A DNA stretch of 64,000 nt from Adenanthera pavonina (lineage: Eukaryota > Streptophyta > Magnoliopsida > Fabales > Fabaceae), in assembly GCA_026686845.1 (NCBI GenBank), contig JAIVEN010000015.1:27137501-27201500 (forward strand), given 5' to 3'. The notes under the pieces are model-generated. The model searched no databases and was not told the origin of the DNA. It saw only the letters and a program-made list of their open reading frames with translations. This document shows positions 23,908 through 35,830 of the stretch, in pieces; position 1 is the first letter of the stretch, and the number at the start of each line of letters is the position of its first letter. A program made the position numbers and the translations under genes.

Positions 23908-25900
23908 AGATCTGATGAGGCAGATGCATGAGATGCTAGCTGGTCTAAGTGACCAAGTGAATACCGGTCTACATTCAATAGAATGCAAGAGCAGTTGAAT
24001 CAACGAGAATATGGCGATATTAATGAGGAGGCCAGCATATACGTAGATCTGAATGTTGGAGATAACAATGATGAGGATGAGGTAGAGTCAGAAAGAGCCC
24101 TAAGAGCTGAAAGAAGGGTATCTCCTCCCAACTAAAGGACTTTTAGAAGTTCAATCCCTTGACTATTGAAGGCAAAATATACCCTACATTGGCTAAAGAA
24201 TGAATAGACTAGTTGGGGACCATATTCGATGTCATGGACTGCACCTCTGAGCAAAGGGTGTAATTGGTAGTGTTTAAATTGGAGAAGAAGGCTAAGCATT
24301 GGTGGACGAATGTTCTACTGAGTATGGAAGCCACAGGAGCTCTAATGAGCCAAGAGCAATTTAAGGAGAGATTATTTACACATTACTTCCTTCTTGCTCT
24401 AATTATATGATGCAAAAGGTGCTCTGATATAAAAGGAGGCTGAATTTCCTTGTTGGCTGATGATTATATTGACCAATTCCTAGATCTAGCCAACAAGGGA
24501 CCTACTTAAAGAAGGACTAAACTTATATAATTTTCCTTATATGCTTTTCATACTATTCTTCAATTAAAATTTAACATGTAGACCTTTTAAATTTTTTTAA
24601 CTTTAAGAAATTAATACTTTTAATATATAATTAATGACTAAATTTACAATATATTAAAAAATAAATCACATGTTAACTTTTAATTGGAAAACAACACGAA
24701 AAGCATATAAGGAAAATCATATAAGTATTTTCCCTTCAAGAATCACTCTAATGATAGGTGGAAGGCTTAACGTCTGTTTGAGGGAGCCCATCCGGAAATT
24801 AAGGAGCGGTTGGCGGTAGTTGAATTTATGTCCTTTGAGGACTTATATGCAAAGATATGTGTTCTCTCATGATGAATGTAGGAGACTGAGGAAGAGAGAA
24901 GAAATTCAATGATCCATGCCTTTTCTCATCTAGGCAGTGGTAGTTCTAGTAAAGGAAGAGGCCAGTAAAATAGAGGCCATTTTGGCAGAGGAAGAGATAG
25001 GTTTGGTCGAGATCAGTCTAAGGGAGTTCTAGTCAGACTGAGTTTGCAAGAGGGGATTTAGTTCCCTCTCAACCAAGTTCAGGTAGTGCCTCAACCCTGT
25101 GCACAAGATGCGGAATGAATGATGGCGACCGACCGTGGTAGATTTGTTATAATTGTAGGAAGCCGGGACACATCTCACAGGGTTGCCATGAACTATAAGG
25201 AAGCCAACAATGCCTGGACGAGTCTTTGCCATGCAGTACCTAATTTAATTCGAGGTAAATTCTAGCTTAATAGTTTCTCTATTCATGCCTTGTTTGATTC
25301 TGGTGCATCACATTCCTTTATATCTTTTTTATTGTGCTTGGAAATTGGAAATTGTGGCAGTTGAGTTACCTTTTAAATGTGGGAGATTGAGGAAGAAAGA
25401 AGAAATTCAGTGATCTGTACCTTTTCTCATCTAAGACTTACTGGAGATAATAGCAAAGGAAGTGGATCTGGCAGTGGTGGTTTTAGTAAAGGAAGAGGCC
25501 AGTACAATAGAGGGCATTTTGGCAGAGGAAGAGGTAGGTTTGGTCGAGATCAGTCCAAGGGAGTTCTAGTCAGACTAAGTTTGCAAGAGGGGATTTAGTT
25601 TCCTCTCAACCAAGTTTAGGTAGTGCCACAAACCTTTGCACAAGATGCGGAATGAATGATGGCAACCGACCATGCTAGATTTATTATAACTGTAGGAAGT
25701 TGGGACACATCTCACGGGGTTGCCATGACCATGAGGAAGCCAACAATGCGATGTAGCACCTAATTTAATTCGATGTAAATTCAAACTTAATAGTTTCTCT
25801 ATTCATGCCTTGTTTGATTCTGGTACATCACATTCCTTTATATATTTTTGATTGTGCTTAGAAAATGGAAATTGTGGCAATTGAGTTACCTTTTGAATTG
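23908..25900 (+). pseudogene. Gypsy-2 gag and protease start, with duplicated zinc-knuckle region
   Basis: Gag remnants begin near 23,908 (reads like MRQMHEMLAGLSDQVNT) and continue through AT-rich frameshifted sequence to about 24,880. A Ser/Gly/Arg-rich nucleocapsid region (SKGRGQ, FGRGRGRFGRDQSKG) follows, then a CCHC knuckle CYNCRKPGHISQGC at 25145-25186, then the protease active-site region FDSGASHSFIS near 25,293. The whole knuckle-protease block then repeats at 25,376-25,896. In the second copy the first knuckle Cys is Tyr (25682-25684) and the protease reads FDSGTSHSFI. It is not translatable as a whole. Confidence 0.8.
24875..25896 (+). repeat. About 500-bp direct duplication in gypsy-2 nucleocapsid-protease region
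   Basis: Unit 1 (24875-25375) and unit 2 (25376-25896) begin aatgtaggagactgagg / aatgtgggagattgagg and both end ...gagttacctttt. Unit 1 lacks about 35 bp present in unit 2 (25,434-25,470). The period is 501 bp. Both units carry a zinc knuckle and the protease Asp-Ser-Gly. Confidence 0.92.
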
Positions 25901-28737
25901 TCGGTTTCTACACCCATGGGGGTTTCAGTAAGAACTGCTCAAGATTGTTTGAATTGTGTGGTTCGTTTTGAACATCGAAGCACTACTCTGGATTTAATTT
26001 GTTTGCCACTACAAGATATTGATGTTATTCATCCCATGCTATTCTTGATTGTGTCATTGCCAATGAATATCCCTAGTGTTTATTTGTCCTTTGCCAAAAC
26101 CAACGAGTACTTGCAAAAAGGGTGTCAAGTGTTTCTGGTTTTCTTCTCTGTTAACGTGCATATGGAAGAAGGAATATAAAGATATCCGATTGCTTGTGAA
26201 TACCCGAACGTGTTTCCAAAGATTACTGGCTTGCCACAACCATGAAAGCTAGAGTTTTCCATCAAATCAATTTGATGCCTAGAACAAGTTCCATTTCTAA
26301 GATTCCATATTGAATGGCACCCTCCAAATTGAAAGAACTCAAAAAGCAAATTGAGGAACTGTTGAAGAAGGAACTATTGAAGAAGGGGTTTTATCAGATG
26401 AAACATCTTGAGGAGCTCCAGTGTTATTTGTTGAGAAAAAGGATGGTAGCCTCTTGATTACAGGCAGGTGACTATAACGAATAAATATCCTTTGTCTTGG
26501 ATCGATGACTTGATTGACCAATTGGCTAGTGCCTCAGTTTTCTCCAAAATTGAATATTTTGAATGCATGCAGAGGATGTTCGATGTGCCCAAGACAGCTT
26601 TTAGAACTCAATATGTGTGCATTATGAGTTGCTTATGATGCCCTTCGAGTTGACTAATGCCCCGACCATCTTTATGGATTATATGAATAGGGTATTTTGG
26701 TCGTATTTGGACAAGTTTGTGGTAGTGTTCATCAATGATATTTTGATATATTCCAAGAGTGAGAGGAGCATGCACTTCATCTTTGGATTGTGCTACAAGT
26801 GTTGCAGGATTACCAACTGTAATTCTTGGGTCATATAATTTCTGAAGAAGGTGTAGCAGTGGACCCTAGCAAAGTAGAAGCAGTATTAAATTGAGAAAGA
26901 CCATAGTGACCGAAATTCATAGCTTTTTGGAGTTGGATGGTACTACCATTAAAGGATTCTCCCAACTTGTTATGCCATTGACTAAACTAAACCTTTCATT
27001 TGGGATGACAGTATGAGAGAGTATTCCAAGAACTAAAAATTAGTCTAACATACACCCCAGTGCTCATCATTTCTAGCCCTTTTCAGCCATTTATAGTTTA
27101 TATTTATATAGACGCCCCTAAGAAAGGTTTACGGTACATGTTGACGCAACAAAGGAGAGTTGTAGCCTATGTATCAAGGCAGTTGAAACTCCTACTCATG
27201 ACCTTGAGCTAGCGGTAGTGTTTGCCTTAAAGTTTTGGAGGCATCACCTCTATGACGTTTAGTTTGAGGTGTTCAACGATCACAGAAGCTTGAAATATCT
27301 TTTTGATAAAAAAGAATTGAACATGAGATAAAGGCGATAGGTAGAGTTCCTAAAGGATTATAAATTTGCTTTCAAGTATCATCTTGGAAAGGCCAATGTA
27401 GTGGCGGATGTGCTGAGCAGGAAGTTGATCCATATAGCCACCATGATGATGAAAGAGCAACAATTGCTAGAAAGCTTAAGAGATATCCACAAATGTACAC
27501 CATGGGTAGTAGGGTCTATTAATGTATCAAGCGATTTGTTAAGAAGTATTTGCTTTGCACAGTTGGAGGATAACTATCTTTTAGGTGTTCGAGAATGTAT
27601 TGAAATGGCAGAAACCATATTAGTGGATAGTATCATCTGATACTGCGGTTGGATTTGTGTACCAAACAATTACATGATTGCAAGAGACTATTCTAGAAGA
27701 AGCTCATAAGAGCAAGTATATTATTCACCCAAGTATTACCAAGTATTGAAACAAGGGTACTAGTGGCCAAGAATGAAGAAGGATATTGCAAAGTATAAAA
27801 CGAGGTGTGTAATTTGTCAAAGAGTGAAGATTGAGCATCAACTTCTAGCAGTTTTGTTGCAATTTCAGAGTGGAAATAGGATAGTACCTGGATTTTGTGA
27901 TATAGTTACCAAGGACCTCTTCAGAGCTAAATTCAAAATGGGTGATTATGGATAGATTAACGAAGTCAGCCAATTTCATGAGACCATTACCATGGAAAAA
28001 TTGGCACAATTGTATGTGAATGAAATCATGAGACTGCATGGAGTTCCAATTAGTAGTGTGTCAGACAGATATCCAGGTTTGCATCAAGGTTTTGGAAGTC
28101 CCTTCAGAGGCCATGAGTACGGCCTATCATCCTTAATCTAATGGGTAGACTGAACGAACAATTCAAACTCTAGAGGACATGCTGCGAGCTTGTGTTCTGG
28201 AGAACAAAGGCAATTGTGATCATATTTGCCATTTGCAAATAGCTCCTTATGAAGCTTTATATGGCAGAAAGTGTAAAGTGTGATCACTATTGTGTTGGGT
28301 TGAACTTTGTGAACAAAGTTATTAGACCCGAATATCATGGACCAAAACTTTGCAAATGCTCTGATTGTGGATAGATTACGAAACCTTGCAAATGCTCTCA
28401 TCAAATAGAGAGCATTCGATGAAACTTTCTGACCACCCAAAGTCAGTGGAAGAGCTATACAGATTGGAGGAGAAGACCATTTGAATTTGATGTCATAGAT
28501 CATGTATTTTTGAAGGTTACTTCTACCATAGGTGTTAGAAGATCAACCCAAGAGAAGAAGAAGCTCACTCCTCGAGTCCATACCAAATCCTGGAGCGAAT
28601 TGGACAAGTGGCGTATCAGGTGGCACTACCACCTAATCTCGCATGATTACATGACATTTTTCACGTGTCACATGTCTAAACTTAAAAAGTATCATCCTGA
28701 TCCGTCTCACATAATCAATGATGAAGTTCAATTGTAA
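25897..28737 (+). pseudogene. Gypsy-2 pol pseudogene: protease end, RT, RNase H, integrase
   Basis: Frames change often but the domain order is clear. The rest of the protease region is at 25,897-26,180. RT follows: KELKKQIEELLKK near 26,335, then MMPFELTNAPTIFMDYMNRV near 26,635 and FINDILIYSK near 26,728, where FIDD is the usual motif. RNase H is at about 27,080-27,425 (ending VVADVLSRKL). The integrase zinc region is near 27,770-27,815 (CVICQRVK), a degraded core lies at 27,890-28,260, and the C-terminal module is at 28,535-28,700 (KLTPR ... HMSKLKKYHPDPSHI). The GPY/F part is still recognisable after the frameshifts. Confidence 0.85.
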
Positions 28738-28961
28738 GAGGATCTGACTTTTGAGGTCATATCGCTACAAATTATCGATGTAAAAGTGAAACAGCTAAGA
28801 AACAAGACTATCAAACTAGTGAGAGTGCTAAACTAATGAGAGTGCTATGGGGTAGCCTAACATCAAATGACATCACATGAAAGATAGAAGAATCCATGCG
28901 AAGGAGATATCCTGAGCATTTTGCATGAGGTAAGAGTTTGAAATTTCAAGAACGAAATTTT

Positions 28962-31332
28962 TATACTTGATGATATGTGTAGGACTGGAGGAACCAAGAC
29001 CAAAGAAAGGATCCAAATGAGACAAATTTGATAATGGAGACAGAGAAGAGCCACACCTTGGCGAGGTACATGGCAGCCGCAATGAGACATTCATGGAAGC
29101 TCAAAAATTTTCTAGGCCAAGTATACTCTGCGACGAGAGTCGCAAAATCTATTTAAATCAGATGAGTTTCAATCGATGGAGAAAGAAGAAAACAAAGGAG
29201 AAAAGGAAGAGTTGTGCTAAGGTTCAAGATTCTCGGTCTTGGAAGGTGATTTCTAGACTGAAGGAGTTTGATTAATTATTAGTAAGTGAATCTTGCTTCC
29301 TCTCCTCTCTTTTCCTTCTATTTTTAGTTTGGAATCAGTGAGAGTATATTAGGTTTTGAGTTTATGGATGATCCAACCAATTAAAATGCTTGTATTGGTA
29401 TTGTAGAAGTGTTATGTAATGTTAGGAAGCTTTGGCTATGAGTTTTGGTTGGATTGTGATGAGTTTAAGTAGAAATCTACATTGGACATTGTGAAGGGAG
29501 TGTGAAATCCGAAATGTATGAGGATGATTATGATGTGGATGATTAATTAGAGCTCATTAGTGTGTAATTATGTGTTGGAACCATGGGTTAAATTGTGGAT
29601 TTTGATTGTTATGAGTATTATGTTAATTGGGAATATTATGACATTGTAGTGGTTGTTTGGTTGATCGAAAGAGTTCAAGTCATGGTTGGCAATCTGAAAG
29701 CTTATGAGAACCATGTATGGTGTTGACAATTTAAGGTAACTGGGTATTTGTGATTTGTTATATGTTGATATATGTGTGTGTGTGTGTGTATGCATGTTCC
29801 TATTCATACCACGATATTAGTTATATATGTATATGATTTTTCTACATATCGTGGTATATACAGGGCTATTTGAGACATGATGTTGTATATGATGTGTACA
29901 TGTGTATTTGTAGCATCTCCAACCATCGCATGCTAGCATGCTAGCATGACCATGATGATGACTATGATAATATGTATATTTAGAGGCATGTTAGCATCAC
30001 ATTGATATCATCACCATTGATGCATATTATGAGATGGATGTTGGGGTGATGGCGAGATGTGATATGATGATGATATGAGAAATGATGATGATTGATATGA
30101 TATGATGTGATACAATGATATGATAAAACATTCTTGCCATCAAATCCTCTCCTATGGCCTAGAGAAGTGGTAGTGGATTTAGGAATACACCTTCCCTAAA
30201 TTACCACCAATTCGGGTAGTCTAAAGGAAGGAGAGCCACAATTCAAGAGTTAGTGTAACCTTTGGCTGGATTGTATTAGTGCGAGGTGAGCTTGGTAGTG
30301 TCCCAGAATTGATCTTCACCAACTGTTGAAAGGGAATCACCTATCGGGCATGTATTATGAGTTGTGTACAAGGGAGAACATTCATACCATGTCATGTACA
30401 TTGCACCCCCTCATGTATTGTGTATATATGTGTGAATCATCGATGCCTACTGCATGTATTGTGTTCCTGATTACTGAGACTTTGTTTCACATCCCTCATG
30501 ACTAACATTTCAAGTGAAAACTTTGGTACTCATAATACAGAGTCATAGCCTCTCTGATGTTGGAAATATCTAAATCAACGATAGTTATGTTATTGTCTAT
30601 GTTATGAATTGTGCGAAGTAAGATGGTATGACTATAATCAATATGAGGATTGATGGTTGTATAATGTTGATGATGATGAATGATATGTGATGATATCGAT
30701 GATGATGTGGTATGAATGCATTCATGTGTTGGTGAATGTGTATGATTATAATTTGGACCCCAGGTTAATATTATTGGAGTGCATGTATATGGGAACCTAA
30801 AGGCAGTTTTGGGTCTTGTATATGTATTTTTGGGCAAGTAGCCCATTGTGTGAAATTGGGGTTCAATGGGGTCAATTTTCAGAGGAGTTATTTCTCTGAG
30901 GTGAAACCTCCTTGGACAAGTTAGTTGAGTGAAATAGGACTTGTGTAAATGGTCCTTAAGTGTCAAATTGCTTTGTATGGCAATTAGAAAGCTTAAGGTT
31001 TGAGTTTTGGTCAAAAAGTACGCAAAAGGATGTTGAGTGTTTAAAATCTCCAAATAAAGATGGATTTGCATGAAATTAATGTTTATGGTAGACGGGGGCA
31101 AGTCAATCGGAGTACAAAGTTGTATGTGTCAAAAGTTCACCCCAAGAATAGCAAATTGATGAATACCATATCAGGGGGTGCCGCGACACCAAAAGAAGCT
31201 TGGCCGTGCCACCAAGCAAGCTGTAGCGGCAATACTGCAGCTCGTCGCGGCTCCAGGTCCTGTTCATAGTTTTTTGGTGTTTTTTGAGGTTTTTTGGTGA
31301 AGTTTGGGGATATTTTGGAGTAGATTGTTACA
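28962..31332 (+). repeat. 3' LTR of gypsy-2, lacking its first 52 bp
   Basis: Alignment to the 5' LTR begins at tatacttgatgat (28962, equal to 21441) and runs to the terminal attgttaca at 31332. The expected polypurine tract and first 52 bp of the LTR are missing; the preceding aatttcaagaacgaaattt resembles the stretch just upstream of the tract in related elements. At the position of the (AT)n run in the 5' LTR this copy has (TG)n. The 199-codon minus-strand frame at 30,502-31,101 is LTR sequence, not a gene. Confidence 0.9.
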
Positions 31333-31337
31333 CTATC
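31333..31337. repeat. Target-site duplication, right copy (ctatc), gypsy-2
   Basis: It matches 21384-21388. Removing gypsy-2 and one ctatc rejoins copia-2 sequence that aligns with copia-1 near 2,388-2,405. Confidence 0.9.
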
Positions 31338-33348
31338 TTTGTCAAAAGAAACATCTGTCTTTTTCAAAAGAAACATCAGGCAAACCAATTACTAAAGCAT
31401 TTGTAACCAGTTTGTAAGTTATTTCAGCATAAGCTAATTTATTATGCCAATGCCAAGGCTCATTATATTTTTACTTATTAAACAGATAGAATCATTCAAG
31501 ATCAATGGTATAACAATTACCATTCCCTTGCGTTTGGAAGATGACTTTCTTATCTCTTTTTTTCTGATGACTAAGCATACTCTGGAGCTGAACAATGCCC
31601 AATTTTCTTTGTCTCAGGTTTGGCTAACACTTAGCAAGTTGTGATTCAAGCCAATCATGAACAAAACTTCTTCAATTGAAGTTTCAGAATTCTTTCCCAT
31701 ATCCCATCATGCCAATACGAGCAATTTTTCCCTTTTGGTCACCATCAAAGGTTATAGATCCTCTATTTTTGTTTCTAAGCTCACTGAGCATTTCTTTGTC
31801 TCTAGATATGCCTTAAGCAAATACCATCCATGTATCATTTGATACTTTTCTTTACTTTGAGGCAAACCTATAAAGGTCTTGTTCTTAGGTATCACCTTTG
31901 GTATACAGAAGTTGCAAGTTAAGAATGCCCTGCTTGAAAGTACAGAAGGAACAAAATAATTCATGTTACTTTTCTCTAATTTTAGGCTTAGGCTTTAGTT
32001 TTTGAGGCAGATTTGTCATTGCTTGAGTCACATGACACACACGAATTCACATGAATTTAGAATTCACATGAATTCAATTTTTTATTTTCAAAACTTTTGA
32101 CTACGTTCCTTTTTCAAATTCTTTTCCTTTTTGAGTTGTTGTTCCAAAAGCAAAGCTGAAATTTTAGTTATAAAAAGTTCTTTAGCTATTTTTACACATT
32201 CATAATGCAATTCATGAAATGCAATATGTAATTCACTATAGCTAGGATCAGAATTCAATACCTAAGTTTCTTCAAGCTTAGATTGTTCACTTTGCTCTCC
32301 TTTAGCTTGAGCCATGAGATAAATGTTAGTAATTTCTTCCTCATCTCCAACTTCCTCTAAGCTATCTTCCTAGATTGAGGACACACCCATTTGATATATA
32401 TCCAACCTTCTTACATTCAAAGCAAGTAAGAGGTTCTTTGGACTCCTTCTTACTTGAAGTGCCAACTTCTTTCCTTGAGAATCTTTTGAACTACTTCTTT
32501 TTATAGAACTTGCCAAACTTTTTGAAAAGCATTGTCATGGTTTCCTCTTCTACGTCTTTATTATCTTCTAAATCATCTAAGTCTTCTTGATCCACCTTTA
32601 ATGCAAGACATTGATTTTCACTTCATGCCTAGCAAGAGTTCCAAACAAAGTAGAGACTGAACTTATAGATGTACCTCTAGCTTCTTCAATGGTAGTGGTC
32701 TTGGGTTAGCCTTCAATAGAAAGAACTCCAATGATTTTTCTGACTTGCTCCGATTGAGAATATTCCTTGTTGAGAGCTTTTAGCTTGTTGAAGATGTGAG
32801 CAAATCTTATTTGCATTCCTTTGATGCTTTCCTTTGATTTTTCACTTCATGCCCAGCAAGAGTTCCAAACAAAGCACAGGTTGAGCTTATAGATGTGCCT
32901 CTAGCTTCTTTATGGTAGTGATCTTGGGTTGCTATTCAACAGGAGGAAGAACTCTAAGGACTTTTTTGACTTACTCCGATTGAGAATATTCCTTTTTGAG
33001 CGTTTTCATTTGCATCCTTCATCTTGAAACTCTCATGTTCAGCAGTAAGAATATATATCAATTCGATTTTCCTTGACACCTTCAGTGCTTTCATGAGCTA
33101 TCTCAAGAGGTTTCCACATTTCTTTGGCAGTGGAACAATTGCATAAGAGCACACATGATGACCTAGTCTGTCTTGCTCTACTTTTTTCGATCATTTTCAC
33201 TCTAGTTTGTCTTGCTCTACACCTTCTACTACATGCTTTGGTTTGAAGTCCCCAACGGATAATGACATCCCAAGCATCATAATCTAATGCCTCAAAATAG
33301 AGTTGTATCTTCATCTTCCAGTAAGTGAAGTTTTCATAAAATGACTAA
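31338..33348 (-). pseudogene. Copia-2 gag to integrase-head fragment, right part of split element
   Basis: On the minus strand it continues the copia-2 polyprotein upstream of the gypsy-2 insertion: gag near 33,310-32,600 (KMKIQLYFEALDYDAWDVII at its start, frameshifted later), a degraded knuckle region near 32,430-32,400, protease and gag-pre-integrase at about 31,860-31,340. Stops and frameshifts are numerous. A tandem duplication at 32.6-33.0 kb further scrambles gag. Homology to copia-1 is clear along the whole length. Confidence 0.85.
32607..33015 (-). repeat. Imperfect tandem duplication in copia-2 gag
   Basis: The segment from ttttcacttcatgcc-agcaagagttcc to ccgattgagaatattcct occurs at about 32,615-32,778 and again at about 32,838-32,993, with many substitutions. 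Copia-1 carries it once (about 4,070-4,220, more diverged). Confidence 0.82.
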
Positions 33349-33360
33349 GATCTAATACCA
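33349..33360 (-). promoter_or_regulatory. Copia-2 primer-binding site (tRNA-Met type)
   Basis: The minus strand reads TGGTATTAGATC, two changes from TGGTATCAGAGC, two bases inside the LTR end at 33363. Confidence 0.8.
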
Positions 33361-33362
33361 AT

Positions 33363-34796
33363 TGTGAGTATAGCTAAATTGCCCAAGAGGGGGTGAATTG
33401 GGCTTTTGAAATTTTTCTGTATAAAGAGAGAAACAAATGCAATAGTGCAAGAATACCAAAATAGAGCAATAAACTGAAACTAACAAGAGCTAGGGAAAAG
33501 AGAATTAAACATAGATATTCATCCTGGTTCAGCTTATCCACTTGGCTTATATATCCAATCCTCAAACCACTATTTGAGATTTCTATACTATCTTACAAGA
33601 TTCAACCAAGTCCTTACAATATCACAGTACAAAACACAAGTTCTCTTACTAAAACTTGAGAACTGCTCCATACTCCCTTATAATAAGTGTATATAATTTA
33701 ATCCCTTAGTATTTCCCCACACTAAGTTATCTACTCAAAAGACATAGAAAAGATTTATCAAGAAAATCTCACTAAAAGAGTGGATATGAAACAATAAAGA
33801 ACTCTTTCTCATTCTAGAAAGTGGTTATGTAAAGCTTTAATGATTCAGCAGTAATTCAACTTAATAATGCTTACAAGGAACTGAGGAATATATAAATTTT
33901 TGACAAATCTATTTGTTATAAATGATAACTAGCCGTTACAAGAAAGGAATAATGTTAACTTGCAACATTAAATGCATTGTCAGAGGTTAGTAAACAAACC
34001 ATGCAGGTTAGTGTCACAAACTTCAACTAACCATTAGACACATTTCATAACGTTGAACCAGATTAGTCAACAAACCTAAGGGAGTTAGTCGACTATCGAA
34101 TGAATTAAAGTAAATGAGTGAGAACTGTACAAAGAGGATTTCATGAAAACGTCTAAGATTAGTTGACAAAGCTTCGACTTAGGTTACCTAGAAAGTTTTC
34201 TTCGTAGATTAGAAGACAAACCTTCTTAGGATGTTACACTTCAATCCATTAAGCTTAAAAAACACTTGGTTTTCTAGAAAACAGAGTTTGTTGATAAACT
34301 AAGGGAACGATAAAACTACCTTTTCCAAAAAAGTGTTGCTCTCAAGTTGGCCAGGTTAAAAGACAAACCTCAGATGTTAGTTGATTATCATGCAATGACA
34401 GGGAAACAAATCTTTCTGAAACTTAGCATTTTCCTTCTAACATCTTTCCCAGAAGCAAGAACATCAGTGAACAAAGGAGGTTAATCGACAAACCTATAAG
34501 TTTAGTACACTAAACTCACCTTTTTGTCAAAAAAACCTTTTGAAAATTTTTGAACACTCACTCTAATACAAAAGAAACTCCATTTAAGAATGATGGTAAG
34601 AAGAATTACGTAAAATTGAAACACTTGCTACCACTTTAGTCTATCGATCAACAATATTACAATGAAATCAAATTGAAGCTATTGTAATAGGGTTTTTTTA
34701 ACTTGGTCAACTTCTTTTTTTATGATATAATCCCTTTATCTATTCTTCATTACTTTAGGTGTTTTGTAATTCATCAAAATCTTCATTTTTCTAACA
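33363..34796 (-). repeat. 5' LTR of copia-2 (about 1,434 bp)
   Basis: The lower end is tgtgagtatagc next to the primer-binding site; the upper end ...tttttctaaca aligns with the outer end of the copia-1 LTR. It shares with copia-1 the terminal motif gcccaagagggggtgaattg (33377-33396) and a similar overall plan, but is strongly diverged. The 5 bp after the end are ttctc; the matching TSD copy is not available because the other LTR of copia-2 is missing. Confidence 0.8.
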
Positions 34797-34874
34797 TTCT
34801 CACCCTTTTTAATGATGACAAAATACTCAAACATAAATTAGTATTTGGGATTGCTTTTACAAGCTCCTCCTCAA

Positions 34875-35830
34875 TATAAGCATAATAACCCATGACAATG
34901 TCAATATGTCATACTAACATGTTATCTCATTCTATATACATCATCATGCTAACATTATACAATGATACAAGCATAAACATAGGGATGCACAACATCATAT
35001 GTTCACTAGTTACAATTTTTAACTCATTTTTATACATATAGCCATTACCAATCATTACTACATAACTAAGAGAGAAAGTATAAGAGACTTACTAGTAGTG
35101 CCAAATATGCATATCGTGATATGAAAAGTTACTCCTCAGTTACATCAAGTTATCCAAACTCACATAACACCTTGATAGGCCCTTAGAAAACCAACTACAT
35201 GCACAAAAAAGATTTGCAAATCCAAGTTAATATACAGTGTTCCCAACATGAGTTAAGACCAAAACGATTAAAACTCATATAAGACACCTCCGATTAATCC
35301 AAATATATGTCTAGAAAATTAAACCGGGGTTGTTACAGCCACAATGATACATAATCAACCTTCAAGAGTTTAAAACCATGAATTCTACTTACCCAACTAT
35401 GCCAACACAATTTCTTCAATTTACCAAGCTCCAAGGAGTTACTCAAGTATCCAAAGAACTCCTTCCAACTTAAAATATACAAAGGAAACCATATTAAGTC
35501 GAAGCTCCAAGTAACTACTTCATGAAGCAAACTTCAACTAATCATGATAAAACTTCATATATTTCACCCTCCAACATCCAAATCCTATAATCTCTATGGT
35601 CCAAAGAAGCATTTTTAGATTCCCCAACTCACCCAACTAGGGTTCTTACAAAACTCACATTTTTCATACTTGAACCACAAAACCTCTCAACATAGGTGTA
35701 TGCATTGCTTTAGAAAACTTATAATCATGATTTCATAACAAAGTTCCTTCAATATGTGAAGCTCAAGCTTTTAAATTCAAATAGCTTTTAACAATATCTC
35801 AGTTGGATGTAGCAAAATAAAATATTGACT
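34875..35830 (-). repeat. Gypsy-2-family LTR remnant
   Basis: The sequence follows the solo gypsy LTR at 50.5-53.1 kb, e.g. tatacatcatcatgctaac, gggatgcacaa, and catatcgtgatatgaaaagtt against catgatatgaaaagtt. It is partial; the right end is set only approximately. Confidence 0.55.

Larger units (their letters stand above)
21389..31332 (+). mobile_element. Gypsy-2: degraded Ty3/gypsy retrotransposon nested in copia-2
   Basis: It has two LTRs of about 2.4 kb, a primer-binding site, gag and zinc knuckle, protease, RT, RNase H and integrase in gypsy order. The 5-bp TSD ctatc and the interrupted copia-2 reading frame define the ends exactly. The coding region is riddled with stops and frameshifts, and the nucleocapsid-protease part is duplicated. 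The 9.9-kb element must be younger than copia-2 but old in absolute terms, judging from visible LTR divergence. Confidence 0.93.

Noticed and set aside
30502..31101. 199-codon minus-strand open frame
   Set aside because: It lies wholly inside the gypsy-2 3' LTR, is Thr/His/Ile-rich and matches no family; the equivalent 5' LTR region has no such frame.
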